A stretch of 64,000 bases of DNA from QHVT01 sp036399015 (GTDB taxonomy: Bacteria; Acidobacteriota; Thermoanaerobaculia; Gp7-AA8). Positions 9,977-20,934 of this stretch are shown piece by piece. The notes under the pieces were generated by a model. The model searched no databases. It was not told where the DNA came from and saw nothing but the letters and a program-made list of their open reading frames with translations. Location of the stretch: positions 1 through 64,000 of the forward strand of contig DASWNW010000074.1 in assembly GCA_036399015.1 (NCBI GenBank), given 5' to 3'. A program made the translations under genes and the position numbers. Numbering within the stretch: the stretch's first letter is position 1; every line of letters starts with the position of its first letter.

Positions 9977-10047
9977 GCTGGTGGAGCGGCGGCCGCTTCG
10001 GCCGCCGAACGATCGGCAGCTCGGCGGGCTGAGAGCCCGCCGCTCCA
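9977..10047. repeat. Double palindrome, GGAGCGGCGGGC family (copy 1)
   Basis: Two hairpins stand side by side: GCGGCGGCCGCTTCGGCCGC near 9987-10006 and GGCGGGCTGAGAGCCCGCCG near 10023-10042. They are flanked by GGTGGAGC and GCTCCAG, which pair with each other. It lies between the convergent acyltransferase and erythromycin-esterase genes and could terminate both transcripts. Related single palindromes occur at 31020-31048 (inside a gene) and 49872-49902. Confidence 0.75.
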
Positions 10048-10058
10048 GGGGACGGCGA

Positions 10059-11276
10059 TTAACGCAAGGGCGTCGTGGGCGTGGTGCGGTCGATGTAGAT
10101 CACCCCGTCGAGCTTCTGCGCGAGCGGCTGCGCGACGGTGATCCAGCCGGAGAGCGTCCCCGCCGTCCGGAACGACGTCCCCGGCACGGCGAGCCGCCGC
10201 AGCGGCACGAACATCGCGCTCATGCCGAACCGCCGCATGTGCCATTCGTACGAGCCTTCCGCCGGCTCGGGATAGGTGGTCAGCTCTTCGGTGAACATCC
10301 CGTTCGCGAGCTGCCGCCACTGCAGGAACGTGCCGCTGCCGGTGAGGGTGCCGATGGCCACGTACTGGCTGCCGAGCTGCGCGGCGATGAGCGAGCCCAT
10401 GGTCTCGCCGCGCGTGGTGGCGGTGGGGAGCTTCCCGACGTGCTCCTGGTGTCCCCAGTGGATGACCTTGCGCGAGGAGCCGCGGTGCTGCTGGATCCAG
10501 AGGAGGTTCGCGGCCATGTTGCGCTCGCGCGGCTCGAAGCGGGGGTTGTCGAAGTACTGCAGCACGACGTCGGCGTAGTGCAGCGCGTCGGCATATTCGC
10601 GTGAGGCGACCGGCGTTGCAGCGAGGCGATCGCGGACGCGTCCCGCGCGCCGCTCGCAGCCGACCGCCCGGTCCTGCGCCAGGACGCAGGCGTACTCCTG
10701 CTCCGCAATCGCCGCCGCGGCCGGATCGGTGCGGCGGAGATAGGCGAGCACCCCCGCCACCGCGCCCGTCTCGTCGTAGACGTCCGCGCCGGCGATCTCG
10801 ACCGGCGGCCGGTCGCCGCGATGGGCGTTGTAGGCGCGCACCCATTCGATGACCGCGAGCAGCTCCTCCACGTTCCAGAAGAGGTAGACCAGCCGCTCGT
10901 CGAGCTCGCGCAGCAGCGCGCGCGGATCGCCGGGGCCGCCCTGCGCGTAGACGTTGAGCCGCTCCGCGATCGCGAACGGCGCCTCGAGCGACAGCACGTC
11001 GAAGCCCCGCTCCCGCACGAGATAGTCGAGGATGCGCAGCTTGATGGTGAAGAATTCGCGCGTGCCGTGCGTCGAGTCGCCCAGCGCCACGATGCCGGCG
11101 TGGCCGATCGTGAGGCGGAGGGGGTAGAGGTCGGAGGTGTCGGCGACGAGCTCCACCGCGTGCAGCGGGAAGACGCCCGGATGCGTCCCGCCCGGCGCCG
11201 CCGCCGAGCGCCGCCTGGCGGCCGTGGCGGTCGCGGCCAGGAGCACGAGGAGGACAGCGGCGCGGAACCGGGGCAT
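10059..11276 (-). CDS. Secreted erythromycin-esterase-family protein (paralogue 1)
   Basis: 405 residues from the ATG at 11276, which opens a signal peptide (MPRFRAAVLLVLLAATATAA). The longer in-frame start at 11315 adds an unlikely Cys-rich leader. It has the family's catalytic-histidine motif GDSTHGTREFF (His70) and a second conserved histidine site WGHQEHVGK. Erythromycin esterases open macrolide lactones, but the wider family includes non-resistance hydrolases, and export makes a drug-resistance role uncertain. It is the most diverged of three tandem paralogues that share the tail pattern IYIDRTTP. Confidence 0.85.
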   Translation of the reverse strand: MPRFRAAVLLVLLAATATAARRRSAAAPGGTHPGVFPLHAVELVADTSDLYPLRLTIGHAGIVALGDSTHGTREFFTIKLRILDYLVRERGFDVLSLEAPFAIAERLNVYAQGGPGDPRALLRELDERLVYLFWNVEELLAVIEWVRAYNAHRGDRPPVEIAGADVYDETGAVAGVLAYLRRTDPAAAAIAEQEYACVLAQDRAVGCERRAGRVRDRLAATPVASREYADALHYADVVLQYFDNPRFEPRERNMAANLLWIQQHRGSSRKVIHWGHQEHVGKLPTATTRGETMGSLIAAQLGSQYVAIGTLTGSGTFLQWRQLANGMFTEELTTYPEPAEGSYEWHMRRFGMSAMFVPLRRLAVPGTSFRTAGTLSGWITVAQPLAQKLDGVIYIDRTTPTTPLR

Positions 11277-11397
11277 GGAAAGAGGGAAACAACAGGTGGA
11301 GGAGAGGCAATCCACAGCGGCGCCGCGGCGTCAGGCGTCGGGCGTCTGGGGTACCCGGCGTGAGGCACGGCCTGGATGGTGGGTCAGGCGGAACCCG

Positions 11398-12690
11398 TCA
11401 GCGCAGCAAATGCATGGGGGTGGTGCGGTCGATGTAGATCACCGCGTCGAACACCGCGGGGAGCAGCTCCGGCTGGGTGGAGATCGCGGTGCCGGCGGCG
11501 GAGAGGTTCAGGACGCGGGGCACGTTCAGCCACTCCGGAAGGGTGCCGCGCAGCGGAAGGAGGTACGGGAGGCTGCCGCGCTGCCGGAGGTAGGACTCGT
11601 GCTGTTCGCTGCCGAGCGAGCCCCACGTCACGGTCTGGTCGACGAGCTGGCCGCGGACGGTGTTCCACTGGATGAACGAGCCGGAGCCGGTCATCGTGCC
11701 GATCACGAAGTAGTCGTCGCCGTACGCCTGGGAGAGGAATTCCCCCGAGGATTTGCCGTTGCTGAACTCCATCGGGATGCGCGCCACGTGGGAGTTGTGG
11801 GCCCAGAAGACGACGCGGCCGCTGGTGCTGAAGTTCTCGCGCACCCAGGTGACGTTCGAGGCCATGGCCGCGTCGCGGCCGGAGAGGTAATCCTGTCCCA
11901 GGATGACCATGCGCGCGTTGTAGAGGGCGGTGTGGAACGCGTGTCGTGACGAGCGCGCGATGAGGGTCGCCTCCGCCGCGGCCATTGCGTCGTGAACGCG
12001 CGTCGCCTCGGCGGTGCAGGTGCGGGTCAGGGGGTTGTTCCCGATGCACGCGTACTCGGTTTCCGCGGTCGTGGCCAGGCCGGCGTCCACCGTGCGGAGG
12101 TAGGCGACGACGTGCTGCCAGGAATCGACCTGCCCGTAGGTGTCGCTGCCGAAGATCTGCACCGGCGTGCGGTCGCCGCGCGTGGCGTTGTACTCGCGCA
12201 TCCACTCCACCACGGCCAGGAACTCCTCGTTGTTCCAGAAGGTGTAGAAGAGCGGCGAGGCCATGGTCTGGGCGAGCACGGGCCGCGGGTCGGCGTCGCC
12301 GCCGAGGACGTATTCGTTGAGGCGGGCCACCAGCGCGACCGGCCCCTCGATCACCACGGCGTCGAAGTTCATCTCCCTCACCAGGAAGTCGATGACCCGG
12401 TGCTTGACGGTGTAGAACTCGTGCGTGCCGTGGGTGGAGTCGCCGAGCCCCACCACCTCCGCGTCGCCGATCATGCCCCTCAGCGGTGCGAGCTCGGCGG
12501 TGCCGGTGGTGAAGAACTCCGGCGTGGAGAGCGTGTGGCCGTGGATCGCCAGCCACCCCGCGACCGTATTCGGATCGGGCCCGATCACGTCGGGATTCGA
12601 AGGGGGGCGGACGGCGCGGCGCTTCGCGGCACCGGCGGTGGTGCTGAAGAGGAGGAGAAGCGCGAGAAGGAGGAGGCAAGTCCGGCGCAT
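11398..12690 (-). CDS. Secreted erythromycin-esterase-family protein (paralogue 2)
   Basis: 430 residues with a strong signal peptide (MRRTCLLLLALLLLFSTTAG). The motif GLGDSTHGTHEFY places the catalytic histidine at 87. A later FWAHNSHVARIP is the second histidine-containing site, and the C-terminus reads VIYIDRTTPMHLLR. It is most similar to paralogue 3: both share WLxIHGHxLxTPEF just after the signal, IDFLVREMxFD and QIFGSD. The macrolide esterase assignment is by family only. A CATACT box lies 6 bases before the start codon, the same as in paralogue 3. The gap to paralogue 1 is 121 bases. Confidence 0.85.
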   Translation of the reverse strand: MRRTCLLLLALLLLFSTTAGAAKRRAVRPPSNPDVIGPDPNTVAGWLAIHGHTLSTPEFFTTGTAELAPLRGMIGDAEVVGLGDSTHGTHEFYTVKHRVIDFLVREMNFDAVVIEGPVALVARLNEYVLGGDADPRPVLAQTMASPLFYTFWNNEEFLAVVEWMREYNATRGDRTPVQIFGSDTYGQVDSWQHVVAYLRTVDAGLATTAETEYACIGNNPLTRTCTAEATRVHDAMAAAEATLIARSSRHAFHTALYNARMVILGQDYLSGRDAAMASNVTWVRENFSTSGRVVFWAHNSHVARIPMEFSNGKSSGEFLSQAYGDDYFVIGTMTGSGSFIQWNTVRGQLVDQTVTWGSLGSEQHESYLRQRGSLPYLLPLRGTLPEWLNVPRVLNLSAAGTAISTQPELLPAVFDAVIYIDRTTPMHLLR

Positions 12691-12696
12691 GCCGTC

Positions 12697-12702
12697 AGTA
12701 TG
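12697..12702 (-). promoter_or_regulatory. Probable -10 element of paralogue 2
   Basis: CATACT on the minus strand, 6 bases before the start. The surrounding sequence (ATGACATACTGAC) is nearly identical to that before paralogue 3, so the promoter was duplicated with the gene. Confidence 0.5.
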
Positions 12703-12754
12703 TCATGGCCGCATGCGCCGGTGAATGGTTAGTTGGTGGTGACGCCTTTCTCCA

Positions 12755-14011
12755 TCAGGGGCGGAGCATCCGGAGCGGCGTGGTCTCGGGGATGTAGACG
12801 ACGGCGTCGAAGGCCGTGGGCAGCACTTCCGTGCTGCCGTCGCCCGGGCCGCTGGCGTTGGCGGCGTTCATCTCCAGGTCCGCGGTCAGCCACTCCGGCA
12901 ACTCGCCGCGCAGCGGCAGGATGAAGGAAAGAGCGTTGCGCCGCGAGAGACTCGCCTCGTGCGAATTCGGTCCGAACGGCTGGAACGTCGCCACCTGCCG
13001 GACGAGCCGGCCGCGTCTGCTGACCCAGGTCTGGAACGAGCCGCCGCCGGTCATGGTGCCGATGGCGTAGTAGTCCTCGCCGTATGCGCCGGCGAGGTAC
13101 TCCCCGGTCGGGACGCCGACGCTCAGGTCCATCTCCCGGCGCGACATGTGGGCGTTGTGGCCCCAGAAGACGGCGCGTCCGGTGGTGCTCATCCGGTCGC
13201 GCAGCCACGTCACGTTCTCGGCCATGACCCGGTCGCGTGCGAAGATCCCGCTCTGTGCGTTGAGGACGGTCATGGCGTTGTAGAGAGCGATGGAGTAGTC
13301 GTAGAAGGAGGAGCGGGCGATCAGGCCGGCCTCGGTGGCGAGCAGGGCGTCGCGCACGCGCGTCGCCTGCGCCCCGCAGCTGGTGGTGAAGTGGGACGCG
13401 CCGATGCACGCGTATTCGGCCCGGGCCGTCGCCGCCAGCCCGGGGTCTACGCCGTCGAGGTAGTCGATGACGTCGTGGTAGGCGTAGTTCTGGCCGAAGT
13501 TGTCGGAGCCGAAGATCTGCACGGGGGGGCGCGTGCCGCGGGTCTGGTTGTACTCGCGCATCCAGTCGAGCACGGCCAGGATCTCCTCGCACTCCCAGAA
13601 GACGTAGCCGAGGGTGGGGCCGCCCACTTCCTGGAGGACGGCGCGCGGATCGACGTCGGCGCCGAGGACGTAGGCGTTGAGGTCGGCGAACTGCGGCACC
13701 GGCCCCTCGAGCACGATCGTGTCGAAGTCCATCTCGCGCACCAGGAAGTCGATGATGCGCAGCTTGACGGTGAAGAACTCGTGCGTGCCGTGCGTGCCGT
13801 CGCCGAGGCCGACCACCTGCGCGCCGCCGATCATCTCGCGCAGCGGCGCGAGCTCGTGCGGCGCGGGCCCGTAGAACTCCGGCGTCAGGAGGCTGTGGCC
13901 GTGGATGTTGAGCCAGCCGGGGACGCTCGGCGGAGCGTGGCGGGAAGCGGGGTCAGCGTTGACGGACAGAAGGAGCGAGAGCGCGAGAAGGGAAGGTAGG
14001 ATTTGGCGCAT
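12755..14011 (-). CDS. Secreted erythromycin-esterase-family protein (paralogue 3)
   Basis: 418 residues with a signal peptide (MRQILPSLLALSLLLSVNA). The motif is GLGDGTHGTHEFF (His74), where the usual Ser before Thr-His is Gly. The second site is FWGHNAHMSRRE, and the C-terminus VVYIPETTPLRMLRP matches its paralogues. It probably acts in the periplasm or outside the cell as a hydrolase of unknown substrate. It is the first of the three on the minus strand. It has its own promoter-like box at 14018-14023, and so does paralogue 2, so the three are probably not one strict operon. Confidence 0.85.
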   Translation of the reverse strand: MRQILPSLLALSLLLSVNADPASRHAPPSVPGWLNIHGHSLLTPEFYGPAPHELAPLREMIGGAQVVGLGDGTHGTHEFFTVKLRIIDFLVREMDFDTIVLEGPVPQFADLNAYVLGADVDPRAVLQEVGGPTLGYVFWECEEILAVLDWMREYNQTRGTRPPVQIFGSDNFGQNYAYHDVIDYLDGVDPGLAATARAEYACIGASHFTTSCGAQATRVRDALLATEAGLIARSSFYDYSIALYNAMTVLNAQSGIFARDRVMAENVTWLRDRMSTTGRAVFWGHNAHMSRREMDLSVGVPTGEYLAGAYGEDYYAIGTMTGGGSFQTWVSRRGRLVRQVATFQPFGPNSHEASLSRRNALSFILPLRGELPEWLTADLEMNAANASGPGDGSTEVLPTAFDAVVYIPETTPLRMLRP

Positions 14012-14017
14012 GCGGCC

Positions 14018-14023
14018 AGTATG
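14018..14023 (-). promoter_or_regulatory. Probable -10 element of paralogue 3
   Basis: CATACT, 6 bases before the start codon, within TATGACATACTGGCC. It is shared with paralogue 2. Confidence 0.5.
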
Positions 14024-14042
14024 TCATAACCGCATCCCAGAA

Positions 14043-14113
14043 GTGGAGGACATGCAATCCTGCCTCTCCTGGGGAGCAGCGATGAAGGACAGGCAGGATT
14101 GCCTGTCCTCCAC
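14043..14113. repeat. Inverted repeat with 23-bp arms downstream of the CADD-like gene
   Basis: Arms 14043-14065 and 14091-14113 (both ending in GTGGAGGACA) pair with one mismatch around a 25-base loop. It ends 8 bases beyond the stop of the CADD-like gene and could serve as its terminator. The words differ from those of the other families. Confidence 0.8.
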
Positions 14114-14121
14114 CGTCATCG

Positions 14122-14778
14122 TCAGTTCGCGGTAACGCTGTCGAGGAAGCCGTAGAGGGCGCGCAGGGTGCTGGACGCGGCCTGATCGGCCTGGGCCGCT
14201 TTCTCCGGCGTGTCGCAGAGGCCGCGCAGCAGGTCGCGCGAGGTCTGGGAGTGGAGGACGTCGGCGTCCATGTGCACGCTGAAGAAGGCGATGTCGCGCT
14301 CGGCGGAGATGCCGTAGTTCTTCGCCAGCCCCTCGATCTTCGCCTTGGCCACGGCCGGAATCTGCGACTCGTAGGCGTACAGCGCCGCCAGCCCCTCGTG
14401 CAGCGCGCCGTCGCGGGCGAGCGACTTCATGGTGGCGATGAGGCCGCGGGTGGCCTCGTTGGCCAGACCGCGCTTGACCTCTTCCCGGTCGAGCCCGAGC
14501 GACTCGCAGAAGCGGAGCCACAGCTCCGGATGGTTCTCCGGACCGCGCTCCTCCTCAATGAGGTTCTCGAGCAGCATCTGCCGCACCGCGATGTCCTCCG
14601 TCTGCGCGTGCATCGCACTGACGAAGGTCGGGAACGCCATCGCGTAGTGAAAGTACTGATTCGCGTAGTCGCGCAGCTCCTCTTTCGTGAGCGTGCCGTC
14701 CGTCCAGCGCTGGTAGAAGGGATGGTCGAGAAGATGGGTAGACGCGATGCGGGCGTCGAGAGCGGAAACAGGATCCAT
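14122..14778 (-). CDS. CADD-type haem-oxygenase-fold protein, probable self-sacrificing p-aminobenzoate synthase
   Basis: 218 residues. The ATG at 14778 is chosen because GGAGGTAAC lies just upstream; an earlier in-frame ATG (14793) sits inside that Shine-Dalgarno. The fold is TenA/PqqC/CADD. Counted from the longer start, all residues I recall as essential in chlamydial CADD fall at the same numbers: Tyr27 (HPFY), Glu81 and His88 (EEERGPENHPE), Glu142 (YAYESQIP), Lys152, His174 and Asp178 (SVHMDAD). In CADD these bind a dimetal site and sacrifice Tyr27 and Lys152 to make p-aminobenzoate for folate. No other folate gene is nearby. The residue match is seen; the function is inferred. Confidence 0.8.
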   Translation of the reverse strand: MDPVSALDARIASTHLLDHPFYQRWTDGTLTKEELRDYANQYFHYAMAFPTFVSAMHAQTEDIAVRQMLLENLIEEERGPENHPELWLRFCESLGLDREEVKRGLANEATRGLIATMKSLARDGALHEGLAALYAYESQIPAVAKAKIEGLAKNYGISAERDIAFFSVHMDADVLHSQTSRDLLRGLCDTPEKAAQADQAASSTLRALYGFLDSVTAN

Positions 14779-14824
14779 GCGAGTTACCTCCATCGGTGTT
14801 TCGGTGGGGGGAGTGTAAACCGGC

Positions 14825-14906
14825 GAATGAAGAATTTCGAATTTCGAATGAAGAAAGCTCTGCTTCTGCCGTCCTTCTCAATTCTTCATTCGAAATTCTT
14901 CATTCA
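14825..14906. repeat. Word-array hairpin, GAATGAAGAA family (full copy)
   Basis: Left arm 14825-14858 (GAATGAAGAATTTCGAATTT and on) and right arm 14877-14906 (AATTCTTCATTCGAAATTCT and on) are separated by an 18-base loop. It lies between the divergent CADD-like and aconitase genes, so here it is not clearly at a gene end. The left arm matches 8591-8626. Confidence 0.8.
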
Positions 14907-14955
14907 TGCTGACCAGCTTGACCCTCTCTCCCCCCGCCCATATGCTCCCGCCGCA

Positions 14956-17817
<2,862 letters not shown>

Positions 17818-17830
17818 CGGCGGCGGGACC

Positions 17831-18805
17831 TCAGGGAAAGATTCTCAGGAACACATCGTAGAAGGGCTGCCTGGCCGCTCCGAGTAGGGCATGCGCCTGG
17901 TATCGCAGCATGTTGCCGTGCTCGTCGCGGCGGCCGACCTCACGATGGGACAGCTCGAGCGCGGTGATGCGCGTCGAGGAGAGGGGCGCGAGCTCTGCCG
18001 CCACGGACGTGCCGTCGTGGTTCGCGTCGCTCCAGAGCAGCAGCCGCGGCCAGACCGGATCGGCCGCGTTGATGACGCCATCCGCATTCGCATCGTGCTG
18101 TCGCAACGCCTCGAAGCCCTGGGATGCCCGGATGCCGGCCGGCAGCACGGTCCCGACCCCGAACAGCTCGGAACCGTCGTCGATCGCACCGTTCGCGTTC
18201 GCGTCGAGCGCCAGGAAGGCGAGGCCGGAATCCGCCTCCGGCCATCCCAGACGCTCCTTCTCCCCGTCGCCGTCGACGTCGAAGAGGACGGCGGACGTCG
18301 CCCCGGTCAGTGCCCAGACGCCGCCGCGCGGATTGAGCAGAAGCGGGCAGCCGTAGCCATCCCACGAAAATCCGCCGTCGTTCTGATTGTCGGTGTTCCC
18401 CCCGCCGCCGCCACCACCGCCGTACGGCGGCTGCCCGGTACAGGTGGAGCTGCCGTAGTGCGTGGCGAAACGGTCGAACGTCTGCGCGTTCATGGCCGTG
18501 GAGTAGCAGGTCAGCCAGTCGAGCGTCGTCACCTGGCTCGACGACCAGGAGCCTGTCACGGTGCCCCACGGGATGTTCCGGACGCGGAAATTCAGGTGAT
18601 CGTAGAGGGAGAGATTGCCGGACATGCCGACGCCCGTCGCGACCTGCCCCTGCTGATTGAAATAGAAGGCGTTGCCGTACCACCCGACGTTCGGTGCGAC
18701 GTCACGAAACGTGCCGCTCTGCAAGTCGATTCGCGACTGGGCCGTAGCGGCGGACGCGGCGACGATCACGGCGGCGAGGAGAAGCGCGTGGCGCCTCACT
18801 GGCAA
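17831..18805 (-). CDS. Secreted protein with EF-hand-like calcium repeats
   Basis: 324 residues with a signal peptide (MPVRRHALLLAAVIVAASAATAQ). The N-terminal half (about 30-130) is an uncharacterised beta-rich region. A linker YGGGGGGGGNTDN follows, and the C-terminal part contains several Asp-rich calcium loops (FDVDGDGEKE, LDANANGAIDDG, HDANADGVINAAD, SDANHDGT) in the style of dockerin or EF-hand repeats. It overlaps the upstream partner gene by 10 bases, so the two are co-transcribed. It may bind calcium at the cell surface. No catalytic motif is visible and the family is not recognised. Confidence 0.75.
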   Translation of the reverse strand: MPVRRHALLLAAVIVAASAATAQSRIDLQSGTFRDVAPNVGWYGNAFYFNQQGQVATGVGMSGNLSLYDHLNFRVRNIPWGTVTGSWSSSQVTTLDWLTCYSTAMNAQTFDRFATHYGSSTCTGQPPYGGGGGGGGNTDNQNDGGFSWDGYGCPLLLNPRGGVWALTGATSAVLFDVDGDGEKERLGWPEADSGLAFLALDANANGAIDDGSELFGVGTVLPAGIRASQGFEALRQHDANADGVINAADPVWPRLLLWSDANHDGTSVAAELAPLSSTRITALELSHREVGRRDEHGNMLRYQAHALLGAARQPFYDVFLRIFP

Positions 18806-19434
18806 CGCTCCTCACGGTCGATGGACCAGTCGCTGCCGTCGGCATTCACGTCGCGCGCCGACAACAGTCCGGGCGCGACCGCCTCGTAGAGCATCCGATC
18901 GAATCGCTCCCGTCCGAACGCGCGGCGCGCTTCCCGCAGCGCGCGTGCCGAGACCGCGCACTTGTGCATGTGAATCTCCGCGACCCGGCTCTGGTCCTGC
19001 GCCCGCGCGGCGCCGTGCTCGTCCCGCAAGAGGGCGGCGTAGTCGGCGGCGATGGCCGCGAACCGCTCCCACTCGTCGGGATTCCTGAACAGGTCCGTCG
19101 CCCGCTGACTCATGATCTTCGGCCACACCTCGGGCATCACCGCCCACGAGCGGACGAGATGCTCGAACAGCTCCGTCGGAAAGAAGAGCTCCGGGTTCCG
19201 ATTGCCATCCAGCACGTCCGCCGTCATCGGGCCGTCCTGCGCGCCGCGCTTCCGCCGTTCGTCCGCGGCGGCCTGTACGCGCTCGCGCCGCTTCTCCGGA
19301 TCGCGCCTGGCCGCAATGCGCTCCGCCGTCGTCCACTCCCACGGCTGCCTGGGCGTATGGGGCGGTGTTGCCGCGGCTGCGAATGGCAGAGACGCGACGA
19401 CGACAACGACGGCTGACAGCTTCGACAACTTCAT
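18796..19434 (-). CDS. Secreted hypothetical protein (212 aa)
   Basis: 212 residues with a signal peptide (MKLSKLSAVVVVVASLPFAAA). The rest is charged and mainly helical (RRDPEKRRERVQAAADERRK) and ends in SARDVNADGSDWSIDREERC, a short Asp-rich motif similar in style to the calcium loops of its downstream partner. GAGGAGG precedes the ATG by about 9 bases, so this gene uses a standard Shine-Dalgarno. Being the first gene of a two-gene operon with the EF-hand protein suggests a joint role outside the cytoplasm. The function is unknown. Confidence 0.7.
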   Translation of the reverse strand: MKLSKLSAVVVVVASLPFAAAATPPHTPRQPWEWTTAERIAARRDPEKRRERVQAAADERRKRGAQDGPMTADVLDGNRNPELFFPTELFEHLVRSWAVMPEVWPKIMSQRATDLFRNPDEWERFAAIAADYAALLRDEHGAARAQDQSRVAEIHMHKCAVSARALREARRAFGRERFDRMLYEAVAPGLLSARDVNADGSDWSIDREERCQ

Positions 19435-19537
19435 GGAACGGCCTCCTCTGGGTTTCGTAACGGAAGTCGCAACCCATGGCGGCTATTCCGGCGCCGCGTC
19501 TGCCGGTAACTGGCAGCGCCTTCGCAAAACCAGCGGC

Positions 19538-19711
19538 ATGAGCAAAGAAAACCCGAACCAGGACTATTACAAGATCGGTGGACGCTCCCAGACTGACGGT
19601 CCCGACCGTATGCACGCCAACGTGAACGACGACAAGCAGCAGCTCGCTGAGAACGCGGTCGACACGAAGAACTCCAAGCACCCCGCCGTGCTCCGGTCGA
19701 AAAAGAAGTAA
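19538..19711 (+). CDS. Small hydrophilic hypothetical protein (57 aa)
   Basis: 57 residues (MSKENPNQDYYKIGGRSQTD and on), very hydrophilic, rich in Asn, Asp and Lys, ending in KSKKK-like basic residues (LRSKKK). Its stop TAA shares a base with the start ATG of the aminotransferase (TAATG), so the two are translationally coupled. The low-GC codons used here (AAA, AAC, GAA) differ from the neighbours. A longer frame reading from 19112 is antisense to the secreted protein and is rejected. The composition resembles small disordered stress proteins, but no family is recognised. Confidence 0.65.
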   Translation: MSKENPNQDYYKIGGRSQTDGPDRMHANVNDDKQQLAENAVDTKNSKHPAVLRSKKK

Positions 19712-20928
19712 TGACGTCGCTCGAGACTCGCCGCGCGCCGGGCCTCTCCCGGCGCGCGCATGAAATGCCCGCGTCCCCCATCCGCCGCCTGGCACCCCTG
19801 GCGGACGCGGCCAAGGCGCGCGGAACGCGCGTCCTCCATCTCAACATCGGCCAGCCCGACATCGAGACGCCCGCCTGCATGCGCGACCGCCTGAGGCTGC
19901 TGGAGTCGAAGGTGCTGGAGTACTCGCCCTCCACCGGGACGCCGGAGTTCCTCCGCTCGCTGCAGCGCTACTACGAGCGCCGCCTCGGCCTCTCGCTGGA
20001 GACGACCCAGATCCTCGCCACCACCGGCGGCAGTGAGGCCATCCTCTTCGCCTTCCTCGCCTGCGCGAACGAAGGGGACGAGGTGATGGTCGTCGAGCCC
20101 TACTACGCGAACTACAAGGCCTTCGCGACCATGGCGGGGCTGAGCCTCGTCCCGGTCACGAGCCGCAACCGCGACGGGTTCCACCTCCCGCCGCGCCACA
20201 TCTTCGAGCGCGCCCTGACGCCGCGCACGCGGCTGCTGATCATCTGCAATCCCAGCAATCCGACCGGCACGGTCTATACGCCGGAGGAACTGGAGATGGT
20301 GGCGTCGTTCTGCAGGGACAACGGCCTGTTCCTCGTCTCCGACGAGGTCTACCGCGAGTTCGTCTACGACGACCGCCGCGCCATCAGCGCGCTCGAGCTG
20401 AAGGACGCGGACGAGCTGGTGATCGTGGTGGACAGCCTCTCGAAGCGCTACAGCGCCTGCGGCATCCGCCTGGGGTCTCTCGTCACGCGCAACCCCGCCG
20501 TCTACGACGCCTGCCTGCGCATGGCCCAGGGACGTCTGTCGCCTCCCGGCCTCGCCCAGTTCATCGCCGTCGGCGCCGAATCGCTCGGCGACGAGTACAC
20601 CTCGGACATCGTGAAGGAGTATCGCGCCCGCCGCGACGTGCTCTACGAGGGGCTGTCGTCCATCCCCGGCGTGGAGCTGAGCCGTCCCGAGGGGGCGTTC
20701 TACTGCATGCCGCGGCTGCCGGTGAAGGACGCCGACGACTTTGCGCGCTGGCTCCTCTCCGATTTCCAGCACGAAGGCGCGACGGTCATGGTCGCCCCCG
20801 CGAGCGGCTTCTACGCCTCGCCGATGGGAAAGAGCGAGGTGCGCATCGCGTACGTGCTCAATCAGGACGACCTGCGGCGGGCGGTGGAAGTGTTGCGGCA
20901 CGCGCTGGCGGCGTATAACGCGGTGTGA
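19711..20928 (+). CDS. Class I/II PLP-dependent aminotransferase (AspC-like)
   Basis: 405 residues. Fold type I aminotransferase signatures are present: the substrate-binding NIGQPD (45-50), GGSEAI (106-111), NPSNPTGTVYT with the PLP-ring Asn near 184, SDEVY (Asp211, Tyr214) and the Schiff-base lysine Lys245 in DSLSKRYSACGIRLG. The C-terminal substrate arginine is in SEVRIAY. Such proteins transaminate aspartate, aromatic or other amino acids with 2-oxoglutarate; the exact specificity cannot be read. The start overlaps the stop of the 57-residue gene by one base. The initial 18 residues are basic and could be trimmed to Met19 (MPASPIRRL). Confidence 0.92.
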   Translation: MTSLETRRAPGLSRRAHEMPASPIRRLAPLADAAKARGTRVLHLNIGQPDIETPACMRDRLRLLESKVLEYSPSTGTPEFLRSLQRYYERRLGLSLETTQILATTGGSEAILFAFLACANEGDEVMVVEPYYANYKAFATMAGLSLVPVTSRNRDGFHLPPRHIFERALTPRTRLLIICNPSNPTGTVYTPEELEMVASFCRDNGLFLVSDEVYREFVYDDRRAISALELKDADELVIVVDSLSKRYSACGIRLGSLVTRNPAVYDACLRMAQGRLSPPGLAQFIAVGAESLGDEYTSDIVKEYRARRDVLYEGLSSIPGVELSRPEGAFYCMPRLPVKDADDFARWLLSDFQHEGATVMVAPASGFYASPMGKSEVRIAYVLNQDDLRRAVEVLRHALAAYNAV

Positions 20929-20934
20929 CCGCGC

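Noticed and set aside
10059..14011. Macrolide resistance cassette
   Set aside because: No mobile element or resistance regulator is near. All three proteins are exported and the composition is native, so a resistance label is not supported.
14251..14955. N-terminal extension of aconitase
   Set aside because: It runs antisense through the CADD-like gene and through the GAATGAAGAA repeat. The aconitase family starts near 14956.
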